From Burkholderiales bacterium (lineage in GTDB: Bacteria > Pseudomonadota > Gammaproteobacteria > Burkholderiales > SG8-39), in the NCBI GenBank assembly GCA_022844545.1, contig JALHLN010000005.1, positions 1 to 36,693 on the forward strand: a stretch of 36,693 bases of DNA, given 5' to 3'. The position numbers were made by a program, and so were the translations under genes. Of the stretch, positions 22,666 to 31,538 are shown in pieces. Every line of letters begins with the position of its first letter. The first letter of the stretch is position 1. The notes under the pieces were generated by a model. It searched no databases. It saw only the letters and a list, made by a program, of their open reading frames with translations, and was not told the DNA's origin.

Positions 22666-24737
22666 GCCCACCTCCGCGAGCGGGTCCATGCCAGCGCGGC
22701 GAGGAGCAGCAGGAGCGCGCCGACGAGCAGGTCGAAGCGCGCATTGGTCGCGCCGCGCGGCAGCTCGCCGTGCGTTTCGGCTCCCGCGCCTTCGTAGGTC
22801 CAGCCCTCGGGCAGGTTGGTCGGCAGGGACGCTGACTTGAGCAACGCCTCCGCGGTGCGCGCCGGCGTCCTGTCCACGGCGACCAGGCTGGTGTAGCGGG
22901 AAACGAGCTGGTGCTCGAGGGCGAGCTTCAGCACCGCGTTACGGATCTCGTCCTCCGGCGCGCCGCCGCGCATCCGATCCATCAGGGCGCCGATGCGCTC
23001 GCGCGCCCACAGCACGGACAATGCGTTCTGGCCGGAAGCGGGCGCCACCGGCACGCGCGCCATCCACGACCCGTCGCCGGCCTGCGCGGACACAGTCAGC
23101 GGGCCGCCCAGCTTCTCGGCCGAGAACAGCACCATCACCGGTTCGCCGGCGTAGAGATCCGGAACCTGCTTCGGCGAGGCCTCCACGCCGACGGCGCCGC
23201 CCCAATCGATGCGCACGCCCTTGAGCACCGGGGACTCGAGCTTCGCGAACAGCGCGTCCATCTTCTGCCTCACCTCCTCGATGCGGCCGATGTAGGTGAA
23301 GCTGCCCGAGCCGAATTGCGCCGCCTTGGACATGAAATGGCTGTTGGGCGCCGAGCCGATGCCGACGGTGAACAGGCGCGAGTCGCCGAGGCGCGCTCCG
23401 ATCATGCGAAACAGCTGGTCCTCGTTGCCCACCGCGCCGTCGGTGAGGAACACGATCTGGCGGACCCGCCCCGGCGTCTCCGATCCGTCCAGCGCGAGGT
23501 CCAGGGCCTTGGCCATCTCGGTGCCGCCACTGGCGCGCAGTTCGCGCACCCAGCGCACCGCGGCCTCCAGGTTGCCCGGAGAGGCGGGCCGCGCCTCCGG
23601 GTACAGCGGCCGCGCGTGACTGTTGAACTCGATGACGTTGAATCGGTCCGCCGGCGAGAGACGGCGCACCGCGAGCGCCAGCGCTTCCTTCGCCTGCGCG
23701 ATGGAAGCGCCCTGCATGGAGCCGGAAGTGTCGATGACGAAGATGGCCTCGCGGGGCAGCGCGTCGCGGCGGCGCTCCTGCGCCGCCGGCACCACCATCA
23801 CCAGGCCGTAGTGCCTGCCGTCCTTCAGTTCGGTGATCGCGGCTGCGGCGGGGACGCGCCCCGGCGCCAGCGCCCAGTCGAGGACGAAGTCCTTGTTCGC
23901 CGGCACGGCCTCGTGCAGGACGGCGCGACAGCCGGCTTCGCCGCAGGGCCCGGTCTCGATACGATGGGACGGGCTCTTCAACTCGGCGACCGGTACGCCG
24001 GCCTGCACATCCACGCGCAGCGTGACCGGGTTGCGGACGACGCCGTCGTCCGCCGGCCGGAACAGCGCCGTGGTGATGCGCGCCGCATCCGCGCCTTTGG
24101 CCTGCGCGGCCGGGAAGTAGCGCGGCCCGAGCACCATCGGGAAGCGCAGGGCGTAGCGCCCCTGGTCATAGCGCAGCGCCTGCTGGTACTCGATCTCGAC
24201 TTGCACTTCCTCACCGGGAGCGATGTTGGCAACGCTGGAAGTGAAGACGTTGGGCCGCTCCTGCTCCAGCAGTGCCGCGCGCCGGCCTTCGGCCTTCGCC
24301 TGCGCGTAGGTGGCACGGGCTTTTTCCTTCTCCCGGATCTCGCCTTCGACGAGTCGCTCGCCGATGCGCAACCGCAGCCGGTCCACCGCCGCGTTCTCCG
24401 GCAGCGGGAACACGTAGGTTCCCTCGTACCAGTCCGGCTGGGTGTTGCGGAAGCGCTGCGTCACCCGGGCGCGCGCGACGTGTCCGACGACGCGGATCTC
24501 GACGTCGGTGGCGAGCAGCGGCGCGGCGAGCGGGGCGCCGCCGCCCCGCGGCCTGAGCAGCAGGCCGCCTTCGCGTTCCGGCTGGGCGGCCTGCGCGCTG
24601 CCCGAGAGCAGCAGCACGGTGCCGGCGAGCACCAGTCCGACCGACAGCGCGATGCACGCGGCCAGCGAAACGAAGGTGAGGAAGTCGACCAGCGCAAGCC
24701 GGGCGGAGGGCGGGAACTGGGTGTCGTGGGTTTTCAT
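22662..24737 (-). CDS. marine proteobacterial sortase target protein (VIT + VWA)
   Basis: VIT region, VWA FVIDTSGSMQGASIAQAKEAL, C-terminal LPRGATNARFDLLVGALLLLLAALAWTRSRRWA. Confidence 0.93.
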   Translation of the reverse strand: MKTHDTQFPPSARLALVDFLTFVSLAACIALSVGLVLAGTVLLLSGSAQAAQPEREGGLLLRPRGGGAPLAAPLLATDVEIRVVGHVARARVTQRFRNTQPDWYEGTYVFPLPENAAVDRLRLRIGERLVEGEIREKEKARATYAQAKAEGRRAALLEQERPNVFTSSVANIAPGEEVQVEIEYQQALRYDQGRYALRFPMVLGPRYFPAAQAKGADAARITTALFRPADDGVVRNPVTLRVDVQAGVPVAELKSPSHRIETGPCGEAGCRAVLHEAVPANKDFVLDWALAPGRVPAAAAITELKDGRHYGLVMVVPAAQERRRDALPREAIFVIDTSGSMQGASIAQAKEALALAVRRLSPADRFNVIEFNSHARPLYPEARPASPGNLEAAVRWVRELRASGGTEMAKALDLALDGSETPGRVRQIVFLTDGAVGNEDQLFRMIGARLGDSRLFTVGIGSAPNSHFMSKAAQFGSGSFTYIGRIEEVRQKMDALFAKLESPVLKGVRIDWGGAVGVEASPKQVPDLYAGEPVMVLFSAEKLGGPLTVSAQAGDGSWMARVPVAPASGQNALSVLWARERIGALMDRMRGGAPEDEIRNAVLKLALEHQLVSRYTSLVAVDRTPARTAEALLKSASLPTNLPEGWTYEGAGAETHGELPRGATNARFDLLVGALLLLLAALAWTRSRRWA

Positions 24738-24882
24738 GGGATGCCATTGCACCCGCCGGGCAGGGCGCGGCGGCGGCCCGGTGCAGGCAAGGCGGCGAAG
24801 AATTCTGACAATCTGCGGGCAGGAGGACTTTTGCCCGCCCTGGCCTCGCCCCTTGGGCTATAGTCGCCGCCGACCGATCCCC

Positions 24883-25572
24883 ATGCGCCGCATCGCCATC
24901 GTCGAGGATGACCCGGCCATCCGCGCCAACACCGCGGAGGCGCTGCGCAAGCACGGCTTCGAGGTGGCCGCCTATGCCGGGCGTGCGGAAGCGCTGGCGG
25001 CGCTGCGCTCGCGCCTGCCCGAGCTGGCGATCATCGACATCGGATTGGGCGACGACGTGGACGGCGGTTTTTCCCTGTGCCGCGAGCTGCGCGCGCTGTC
25101 GGCTACGCTGCCCATCATTTTCCTCACCGCGCGCGACAGCGATTTCGACGTCGTCTCGGGGCTGCGCCTGGGCGCGGACGACTACCTCACCAAGGATGCG
25201 AGCCTGCCCCACCTGCTGGCGCGCATCGGCGCGCTGTTCCGTCGCGCCGAGCTCTCGCGCGAGCCCCAGCAGGCGGAGGAAAGGCTGGAGCGGGGCGCGC
25301 TGGCGCTGGACCTCAAGCGCTTCACGGTGGCGTGGAACGGCAGGCCGGTGGAACTGACGCTCACCGAGTTCTGGATGGTGCACGCGCTGGCGCGGCATCC
25401 CGGGCACGTCAAGAACCGCGAGCAGCTGATGAGCGAGGCGCAGCTGGTGGTGGACGACGCGACGGTGACCTCGCACGTGAAGCGGATCCGGCGCAAATTC
25501 CAGGCAGTGGACCCGGCCTTCGACCACATCGAGACCGCCTACGGCATGGGCTATCGCTGGAAATCGCCGTGA
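24883..25572 (+). CDS. pdsR: dedicated sortase system response regulator (OmpR-type)
   Basis: REC domain (IAIVEDDPAI, IIDIGLGDDVDGG, FLTARDSD) + winged helix; divergent from sortase target. Confidence 0.88.
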   Translation: MRRIAIVEDDPAIRANTAEALRKHGFEVAAYAGRAEALAALRSRLPELAIIDIGLGDDVDGGFSLCRELRALSATLPIIFLTARDSDFDVVSGLRLGADDYLTKDASLPHLLARIGALFRRAELSREPQQAEERLERGALALDLKRFTVAWNGRPVELTLTEFWMVHALARHPGHVKNREQLMSEAQLVVDDATVTSHVKRIRRKFQAVDPAFDHIETAYGMGYRWKSP

Positions 25573-27245
25573 GGCGGCTCGGCCTGCGCTCGAAGCTCGC
25601 GCTGGTGTCGCTGGTGCTGCTCGTTCTGCCTTGGGCAGGCGTGCTGTATGTCAACGAGATGGAGCGGGTGCTGCTGGATGGCCAGGAGCGCAACCTCCTC
25701 GCGACGGCGCGCGCCGTAGCCACCGCGCTGCACGACCGCCCGCAACTGCTCAACGCCGCGCCGGTGCGCGACGATCCGCTGCGCCGCGAGGCGGAAGCCG
25801 AGCTGCAGCGGCTGGCGGAACGCGCGCTGGAGCTGCCCGCCGAACAGGTGATCCTCGAGCGCGAGCAGGCCATGCAGGAACGCCAGCAGGCGTTGGCGGC
25901 GCGTACCGCGCAGGAGGATATAGCCGCGATCCTCAAGGGCGTGGAGCGCACCGAGTCGCGCATCTGGGTGGTGAACCGGCGCTACCAGGTGCTGGCGCTC
26001 GCCGGGAGCCTGAAGCGCCCGCTTCAGGTGAAGGAGGCCTCCGGCGTGCAGCGGGTATGGCAGGGGATCGTGAGCCTGCTTATCCAGCGGCCCAGCGGGG
26101 AGTTCGCCGAGGCGGTGCCCGAGGACGCGCTCGCCAGTGGTCGCGACATCGGCGCGGCGCTGCAAGGGGCGCCCGGGACACGGGTGAGGCGCACGCCGGA
26201 CGGGCGCGCGGTCGTGATGTCCGCGGCCAGCCCGATCTGGAACCGGGACCAGGTGGTGGGCGCGGTGGTGGTCGAGGAGACCACCAACCCCATCGCGACG
26301 CTGCGGAGCGAGGCGCTGGAGCGGTTGCTGGTGCTGACGCTGACGGTGTTCGCGGGCGCGGCGGCCGTGCTCATCGCCTGGGCGACCCGCCTGTCCATGC
26401 GCATCCGGCGGCTGCGCGACGAGGCCGAGTCCGCGATCGACGCCCGCGGCCGCTTCAACCGGCTCGCCTCGGGCTCGGATGCCGGCGACGAGATCGGCGA
26501 CCTGTCGCGCAGCTTCTCCGCGGTGCTGGGCAAGCTCGCGCAGCACCACGCCTACCTGGAGAGCATGGCCGGGCGCCTGTCGCACGAACTGCGCACGCCG
26601 ATCGCGGTGGTGCGCTCCTCGCTCGAGAACCTCAAGCTGGCGCCGACGCCGGAGGAGAGCCGCATCTACATCGCGCGGGCCGAGGAAGGCCTGGCGCGGC
26701 TGTCGCGGATCCTGGAGCGCATGGGCGAGGCCAGCCGCCTGGAGCAGGGCCTGTCGGCCGCGGGGCGCGAGCGATTCGACATCGTGCCGGTGGTGCGCGG
26801 TTGCGTGGAGGGCTACCGCATGGCCTATGCGCCCCGCGCATTCGAGCTGGACCTGCCGGCGGGGCCGGTGATGGTGGAGGGCGCGCCCGACCTGCTGGCG
26901 CAGATGCTGGACAAGCTGGCGGAGAACGCGGCGGACTTTGCGATTGCGGGAACAAGCGTCCGGGTTGTACTTTCAACGGCAGGCAGGCGGGTACAACTGA
27001 TGGTCCGGAACTTCGGACCTCCGGTGCCGGAAGATGTACGGGGCGCGATGTTCGGGTCGATGGTGTCCGGGCGTGCCGGCGGGGCCGGGGACCAGCCACA
27101 CCTCGGGCTGGGCCTCTATGTCGCGCGACTCATCGCGGAATTTCACGGCGGTACCATCCGGGCCGAGAACCTCGAAGCCGGCGTCAGCATCGAGGTTGAC
27201 CTGCCGGCGGCTCAGAATGCGTCCGGCCAGTCCCTCGCGGAGTGA
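25569..27245 (+). CDS. pdsS: dedicated sortase system histidine kinase
   Basis: HAMP region, SHELRTPIAVVRSSLENLK, DKLAENAADFA, HLGLGLYVARLIAEFHGG; GTG start overlaps RR stop. Confidence 0.9.
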   Translation: MRRLGLRSKLALVSLVLLVLPWAGVLYVNEMERVLLDGQERNLLATARAVATALHDRPQLLNAAPVRDDPLRREAEAELQRLAERALELPAEQVILEREQAMQERQQALAARTAQEDIAAILKGVERTESRIWVVNRRYQVLALAGSLKRPLQVKEASGVQRVWQGIVSLLIQRPSGEFAEAVPEDALASGRDIGAALQGAPGTRVRRTPDGRAVVMSAASPIWNRDQVVGAVVVEETTNPIATLRSEALERLLVLTLTVFAGAAAVLIAWATRLSMRIRRLRDEAESAIDARGRFNRLASGSDAGDEIGDLSRSFSAVLGKLAQHHAYLESMAGRLSHELRTPIAVVRSSLENLKLAPTPEESRIYIARAEEGLARLSRILERMGEASRLEQGLSAAGRERFDIVPVVRGCVEGYRMAYAPRAFELDLPAGPVMVEGAPDLLAQMLDKLAENAADFAIAGTSVRVVLSTAGRRVQLMVRNFGPPVPEDVRGAMFGSMVSGRAGGAGDQPHLGLGLYVARLIAEFHGGTIRAENLEAGVSIEVDLPAAQNASGQSLAE

Positions 27246-27496
27246 AGAATGCTGAGGACCTGGACCTCCGAAGCTTCGACCCGGTAAGCCAGAATGTACG
27301 GGTAGCGCGCGATCACGAGTTCGCGGGTTTCCTCTACTCGCCCCGCCCGGCCAAGCAGGGGAAACTCGGCCAGGCGGCCGGCCTCAGCCTCGATCTGCGC
27401 GATCACCCGTCCTGCCGCCGGCGGATTGTCGGCGGCGATGGCATCGTAGATTTCGACCAGGTCGCCAAGCGTCTGCCTGGTATACCTGATCTTCAC
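27212..27496 (-). CDS. ParE/RelE-family toxin
   Basis: VKIRYTRQTLGDLVEIYDAIAADNPPAAGRVIAQIE...GRAGRVEETRELVIARYPYILAYRVEASEVQVLSILHSARDWP; GTG start overlaps antitoxin stop. Confidence 0.92.
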   Translation of the reverse strand: MKIRYTRQTLGDLVEIYDAIAADNPPAAGRVIAQIEAEAGRLAEFPLLGRAGRVEETRELVIARYPYILAYRVEASEVQVLSILHSARDWPDAF

Positions 27497-27732
27497 GCAC
27501 CGGGGTTCCGGTGCTTCGCGTAGAAGTCCTGCATTTCCTTTTCGGACACGAACTCGCCTCTGCGGGCCTGCTCCAATCCGGCCCGAATCCTGGCGATGTT
27601 CAATTTTTCCCGCCCCAGGTAGGACGACAGCGCTTCGTTGGCGAGATCCGTCTGGTCCCGCCGCGTCTGCGCCGCGAGGCTCTCGAGCTCGGCCTTGAGG
27701 TCCGGCCTCACGTTGACGGTTGCTCCAGCCAT
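27493..27732 (-). CDS. CopG/ParD-like ribbon-helix-helix antitoxin
   Basis: ATVNVRPDLKAELESLAAQTRRDQTDLANEALSSYL RHH pattern; upstream of and overlapping toxin. Confidence 0.9.
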   Translation of the reverse strand: MAGATVNVRPDLKAELESLAAQTRRDQTDLANEALSSYLGREKLNIARIRAGLEQARRGEFVSEKEMQDFYAKHRNPGA

Positions 27733-27832
27733 GACGACTCTCACGAATGGGGACAATGGCCAGTATATAGCCACCGGATACCCGGCTAGTATCATTGCGC
27801 ACATGGGAATGGATGCTGGCGCTGGCCTTTGA

Positions 27833-29293
27833 ATGGGTGATCTCGATCTGCTCGTCATCGGCGGCGGCATCAACGGCGCCGGGATCGCGCGCGATGCCGC
27901 CGGCCGCGGCCTGTCGGTCGTGCTGGTGGAAAAGGACGACCTTGCTTCGGCTACGTCGTCCTGGTCCTCGAAGCTGATCCACGGCGGCCTGCGCTATCTC
28001 GAGCAGTACGAGTTCCGGCTGGTCGCCGAGGCGCTCGCGGAGCGCGAAGTGCTGCTGAGGGTGGCGGCGCACCTGGTCTGGCCGGCGCGCTTCATCATGC
28101 CGCACGTGCCGGAGCTGCGGCCGCGCTGGATGATCCGCGCCGGCCTGTTCCTCTATGACCACCTTTCGCGCCGCGCCAGCCTGCCGGGCTCGCGCGCGGT
28201 GCGCCTCGACGCCCCGCCGTACAACGCGGGCCTCAACGAGCGCATGAAGCACGGTTTCATCTACTCCGACTGCCGCGTGGACGACGCGCGCCTGGTGGTC
28301 GCCAACGCGCTGGATGCGCAGGCGCGCGGCGCGAAGATCCTGACGCACGTCGAATGCCGGTCGGCGAGGCGCGAAGGCGGGCTGTGGCACGCGAAGCTGT
28401 CGAACGGTGAGAACGTGCGCGCGCGCGCCGTGGTCAACGCCGCCGGCCCCTGGGTGAAGCGCGTGCTGAACGGCAGCCTTGGCCAGGCCTCGGACGACCG
28501 GGTGCGGCTGGTGAAGGGCAGCCACATCATGCTGCCCAGGCTGTACGAGGGCGAACACGCCTTCATCCTGCAGAACGACGACCGCCGCGTGGTGTTCATG
28601 ATTCCCTACGGCGACCTGCACACCCTGGTAGGCACCACCGACGTGCCGCAGGAGAACGAGGACGAGAAGCCCCACGCCACCGACGAGGAAGTACAGTACC
28701 TGTGCCGCGCCGTGAACCGCTACCTGAAGCAGCCCGCGCGACCCGAGGACGTGGTGTGGCGCTACGCCGGCGTGCGGCCGTTGTACGACGACGGCTCCGA
28801 TGATCCTTCCGCGGTGACTCGCGACTACACCCTGCGCGTCGACGACGAGCAGGGTGCGGCGCCGGTGCTCTCGGTCTTCGGCGGCAAGATCACGACCTAC
28901 CGGCGCCTGGCCGAGCATGCGCTGGAGAAACTGGCGCCGTACTTCCCCGGCCTGAAGCCGGCGTGGACCAGCGGCCCGCCGCTGCTGGGCAGCGATTTCG
29001 GCGGCGTCTCGCGCATGGAGGCGCGCGACGCCTTCTTCCAGACCCATCCCCGCATTCCGGAGTACATCCTGCGCGGCCTCTTCCGCCGCCATGGCGCGCA
29101 GGCGCCGGCGGTCGTGGGTGACGGCGACCTGGGCGAGGAGTATGGTGCCGGGCTCACGGCGCGCGAAATGCTCTGGCTGAAGGAGCGCGAGTGGGCGCGC
29201 AGCGCCGAGGACGTGCTGTGGCGGCGCACGAAGGCCGGCCTTCTCATGACCGAGGCGCAGCAGGCCCGCGTCCGGGCCGTTATGGGCGCCTGA
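27833..29293 (+). CDS. glpD: glycerol-3-phosphate dehydrogenase
   Basis: DLLVIGGGINGAGIARDAAGRGLSVVLVEKDDLASATSSWSSKLIHGGLRYLE; VVFMIPYGDLHTLVGTTD. Confidence 0.98.
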   Translation: MGDLDLLVIGGGINGAGIARDAAGRGLSVVLVEKDDLASATSSWSSKLIHGGLRYLEQYEFRLVAEALAEREVLLRVAAHLVWPARFIMPHVPELRPRWMIRAGLFLYDHLSRRASLPGSRAVRLDAPPYNAGLNERMKHGFIYSDCRVDDARLVVANALDAQARGAKILTHVECRSARREGGLWHAKLSNGENVRARAVVNAAGPWVKRVLNGSLGQASDDRVRLVKGSHIMLPRLYEGEHAFILQNDDRRVVFMIPYGDLHTLVGTTDVPQENEDEKPHATDEEVQYLCRAVNRYLKQPARPEDVVWRYAGVRPLYDDGSDDPSAVTRDYTLRVDDEQGAAPVLSVFGGKITTYRRLAEHALEKLAPYFPGLKPAWTSGPPLLGSDFGGVSRMEARDAFFQTHPRIPEYILRGLFRRHGAQAPAVVGDGDLGEEYGAGLTAREMLWLKEREWARSAEDVLWRRTKAGLLMTEAQQARVRAVMGA

Positions 29294-30078
29294 TGCGGCC
29301 GCTCGCCGAACTGCGCGACGCCGGCCGCCTGAAGGGCCTGCTGTTCGACATCGACGACACGCTCACAACGGGCGGCGCGCTGACGGCGCAGGCCTACGGC
29401 GCCATGGAGCGGCTGAAGCGCGCCGGGCGCCTCGTGGTGCCGATCACCGGCCGCCCCGCCGGCTGGTGCGACCACATCGCGCGCATGTGGCCGGTAGACG
29501 CAGTGGTGGGGGAGAACGGCGCGTTCTATTTCCTGATGGCGGGCGGCAGGCTCGAGAAGCGCTTCCAGGACGACGTCGCGACGCGCGCGGAGAAGCGCGC
29601 GCGGCTGGATGCGATCGCGCGCCGGATCCTGGCGGAGGTGCCCGGCTGCGCCATCGCCTCCGACCAGGCCTACCGCGAGACCGACCTCGCGATCGACTTC
29701 TGCGAGGACGTGCCGCCGCTCGGTCTCGAGGCCGCGGCGCGGATCCGCGGCCTCATGCAGGCCGAGGGAATGACCGCGAAAATCAGCTCCATCCACGTCA
29801 ACGGCTGGTTCGGCGACTACGACAAGCTCGCGATGACCCGGCTGCTGTTCGCGGAGCGCTTCGGCGCAGACCTTGCGGTCGCCGACGCCGACTACGCCTT
29901 CGCGGGCGATTCGCCCAATGACGCGCCGATGTTCGCATTCTTCGCCAACTCGGTGGGCGTGGCCAATGTGAATCGCTTCGGCCCGCAGCTGGAGGCCGCG
30001 CCGAAGTACGTCACTCGCGCCGAATCGGGCGCGGGCTTCGCCGAACTGGTCGAGCACCTGCTCCAGGGCAAGGGCTGA
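29293..30078 (+). CDS. HAD-IIB family hydrolase/phosphatase
   Basis: LLFDIDDTLTTGG; PITGRPAGWCD; AFAGDSPNDAPMFAFF. Confidence 0.93.
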   Translation: MRPLAELRDAGRLKGLLFDIDDTLTTGGALTAQAYGAMERLKRAGRLVVPITGRPAGWCDHIARMWPVDAVVGENGAFYFLMAGGRLEKRFQDDVATRAEKRARLDAIARRILAEVPGCAIASDQAYRETDLAIDFCEDVPPLGLEAAARIRGLMQAEGMTAKISSIHVNGWFGDYDKLAMTRLLFAERFGADLAVADADYAFAGDSPNDAPMFAFFANSVGVANVNRFGPQLEAAPKYVTRAESGAGFAELVEHLLQGKG

Positions 30079-30869
30079 TGGACTGGTGGCCGGCCTACCT
30101 CGCCATCGGGGCGGCGGTGGGCTTTCTCGCCGGGCTGCTCGGCATCGGCGGCGGCATGGTGATGGTGCCCATGCTGGCGTTCGTGTTCACCGCCAAGGGC
30201 TTCCCGCCCGAGCACCTGATGCACCTGTCGCTCGCGACCTCGATGGCGACCATCCTGTTCACCTCGGTCGCCTCGGTGGGCGCGCACCACCGCCACGGCG
30301 CGGTGGACTGGGCAGTGGCGAAGACCATGGCGCCGGGCATCATGGCCGGCGCGCTGCTGTGCTCCATCGGCGCGGGCTTCGTGCCGACCCGGCCGCTGGC
30401 GATCTTCTTCTCCTGCTTCATGTTCTACGCCGCGCTGCAGATGTTCTTCGAGGTCAAGCCCAAGCCGTCGCGCCAACTGCCGGGGCCGGGCGGGCTGTTC
30501 GCCGCGGGCGCCGGCATCGGCGGCTTCTCCAGCGTGCTTGCCGCGGGCGGTGCGTTCCTCTCCATTCCGTTCCTCGCGCGCTGCAACATGCCGCTCAAAC
30601 GCGCCATCGGCACCGCCGCCGCCAACGGCTTCCCGATCGCGGTCGCGGGCACCCTGGGCTACGTCCTCCAGGGCTCGCGCGCAAGCGGGCTGCCCGAGTG
30701 GTCGCTGGGCTACGTCTACCTGCCGGCGATGGCGCTCATCGTCGCCACCAGCATGCCGCTCGCGCCGCTGGGCGCGCGCCTGGCGCACCGCCTGCCGGTG
30801 AAGCCGCTGCGCGTCCTGTTCGCGCTCACGCTGCTTGCGCTCGCTTTGCGCATGGCCTGGACGGTGTAG
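30078..30869 (+). CDS. TauE/SafE (TSUP) family permease
   Basis: AVGFLAGLLGIGGGMVMVPML; ILAAGGAFLSIPFL-type second half; ATG overlaps HAD stop. Confidence 0.94.
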   Translation: MDWWPAYLAIGAAVGFLAGLLGIGGGMVMVPMLAFVFTAKGFPPEHLMHLSLATSMATILFTSVASVGAHHRHGAVDWAVAKTMAPGIMAGALLCSIGAGFVPTRPLAIFFSCFMFYAALQMFFEVKPKPSRQLPGPGGLFAAGAGIGGFSSVLAAGGAFLSIPFLARCNMPLKRAIGTAAANGFPIAVAGTLGYVLQGSRASGLPEWSLGYVYLPAMALIVATSMPLAPLGARLAHRLPVKPLRVLFALTLLALALRMAWTV

Positions 30870-31157
30870 TCAAGTTTCATAGTCCGCGATCCAGTGCTCC
30901 TGGGCGAGCGGGTCGACGATGGCGCGCGTCTGTGCGTGCACTGGATGCTTGTGGTATGCGGCGAGCGCTTCGCGGCTCTCGAACTCAGAGTACAGCGCGA
31001 AGTGCACGCTACGCCGGCCGGTGTTGAAGCTGGCACCGGCTTCCAGGCGGATGAGGCCGGGGATGCGGCCGTTCTGCGCTTCCAGCGCGTGCTTCACGAT
31101 TCCGAGATTGTCGCTGGACGGCGACGCGAACTTCCACAGGACGATGTGTTTTACCAT
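30870..31157 (-). CDS. Dabb (stress-responsive alpha/beta barrel) family protein
   Basis: MVKHIVLWKFA...FALYSEFESREALAAYHKHPVH. Confidence 0.93.
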   Translation of the reverse strand: MVKHIVLWKFASPSSDNLGIVKHALEAQNGRIPGLIRLEAGASFNTGRRSVHFALYSEFESREALAAYHKHPVHAQTRAIVDPLAQEHWIADYET

Positions 31158-31187
31158 GGGTCAAGTTTCCGGAAGGAGGCAGTCGTC

Positions 31188-31526
31188 ATGAGACCTATCG
31201 TATTCGCATTGTCGCTCGCCTGTGCAGGCGCCGCGCTCGCCCAGCAGGGGAAGGGCACTGGCAACACGGCGTTCGACAATCTTGACCGGAACGCTGACGG
31301 GTTCCTCAGCCGCGGCGAGATCGCCGGCGAAAGGGAACTCGAGAAGCGCTTCGCGCGCTTCGATCTCGACAAGGACGGGCGCTGGAACGCAAGCGAGTTC
31401 ATGAAGGCGAACCAGGACAACGACGGCCGCATCCTGGTCGATACCGCAATCACCGCGAAGGCGGGCAAGCTGGTCGCGGGAATTTCGGGCGTCAAACTGG
31501 TCCAGAACAACCTGGTCGTGAAGTAG
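31188..31526 (+). CDS. secreted EF-hand protein
   Basis: Signal peptide; two EF-hand loops DRNADGFLSRGE and [24 protein letters not shown]. Confidence 0.85.
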   Translation: MRPIVFALSLACAGAALAQQGKGTGNTAFDNLDRNADGFLSRGEIAGERELEKRFARFDLDKDGRWNASEFMKANQDNDGRILVDTAITAKAGKLVAGISGVKLVQNNLVVK

Positions 31527-31538
31527 AATCCGCGGGCC

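Noticed and set aside
22911-24863. 650-aa plus-strand ORF
   Set aside because: Antisense to the VIT/VWA sortase target; compositional artefact.
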